A stretch of 5,433 nucleotides of DNA from Candidatus Thorarchaeota archaeon (GTDB lineage: Archaea > Asgardarchaeota > Thorarchaeia > Thorarchaeales > Thorarchaeaceae), in assembly GCA_016840965.1 (NCBI GenBank), contig JAEORI010000009.1, forward strand, positions 1 to 5,433. Direction: 5' to 3'. Shown piece after piece: positions 5,427 to 5,433 of the stretch (positions within the stretch are counted from its first letter, which is position 1; each line of letters begins with the position of its first letter). The notes beneath the pieces were generated by a model that saw only the letters and a list, made by a program, of their open reading frames with translations, searched no databases and was not told the DNA's origin. A program made the translations under genes and the position numbers.

Positions 5427-5433
5427 ATTCCTA

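Overview
The window looks like a piece of an archaeal chromosome of moderately low GC. The clues are TATA-box-like A/T elements (CTTTAAT, CTTAAAG) about 25 bases before the likely transcript starts, short leaders with GGAG/GAGG ribosome sites, use of TTG as a start codon, and an extracytoplasmic BPL_N/GATase-like protein carrying N-X-T glycosylation sequons. An Asgard archaeon (Thorarchaeota-like) is my impression, but no marker gene here proves it. I see no RNA genes, CRISPR array, transposase or integrase.

Layout from left to right. Positions 1-87 (+) are probably the last codons of a gene that enters from outside. Positions 112-1272 (-) hold a two-gene unit: a 97-residue protein with two membrane spans, then a 283-residue protein with six or seven spans, 15 bases apart. 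A divergent promoter region of 186 bases (1273-1458) follows. It has a TATA candidate on each side and a perfect 16-bp palindrome next to the rightward promoter. Positions 1459-2241 (+) encode a membrane-anchored BPL_N / class I glutamine-amidotransferase-like protein whose usual catalytic Cys is replaced by Asp. A 159-base convergent spacer (2242-2400) contains a near-perfect inverted repeat followed by a T-rich run, a likely terminator.

Positions 2401-5376 (-) hold the most distinctive part: three consecutive genes encoding related proteins of 337, 315 and 321 residues. All share the plan of two spans, a soluble helical linker with a conserved W...[VM][ST]...Y...S pattern, two more spans, and a soluble C-terminal domain that begins near a P-G. 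They are read leftward, apparently from one promoter near 5418-5426, with a 2-base and then a 46-base gap. The second and probably the third start at TTG. I do not recognise a named family for them.

Taken together this is a cluster of envelope proteins of unknown function around one degenerate-looking BPL_N protein. Physical closeness suggests an envelope-related neighbourhood, but the three transcription units are separate and no shared pathway can be read from sequence alone. The best candidate for something undescribed is the tandem paralogue set, followed by the Asp-substituted BPL_N protein with its Cys-rich insertion.
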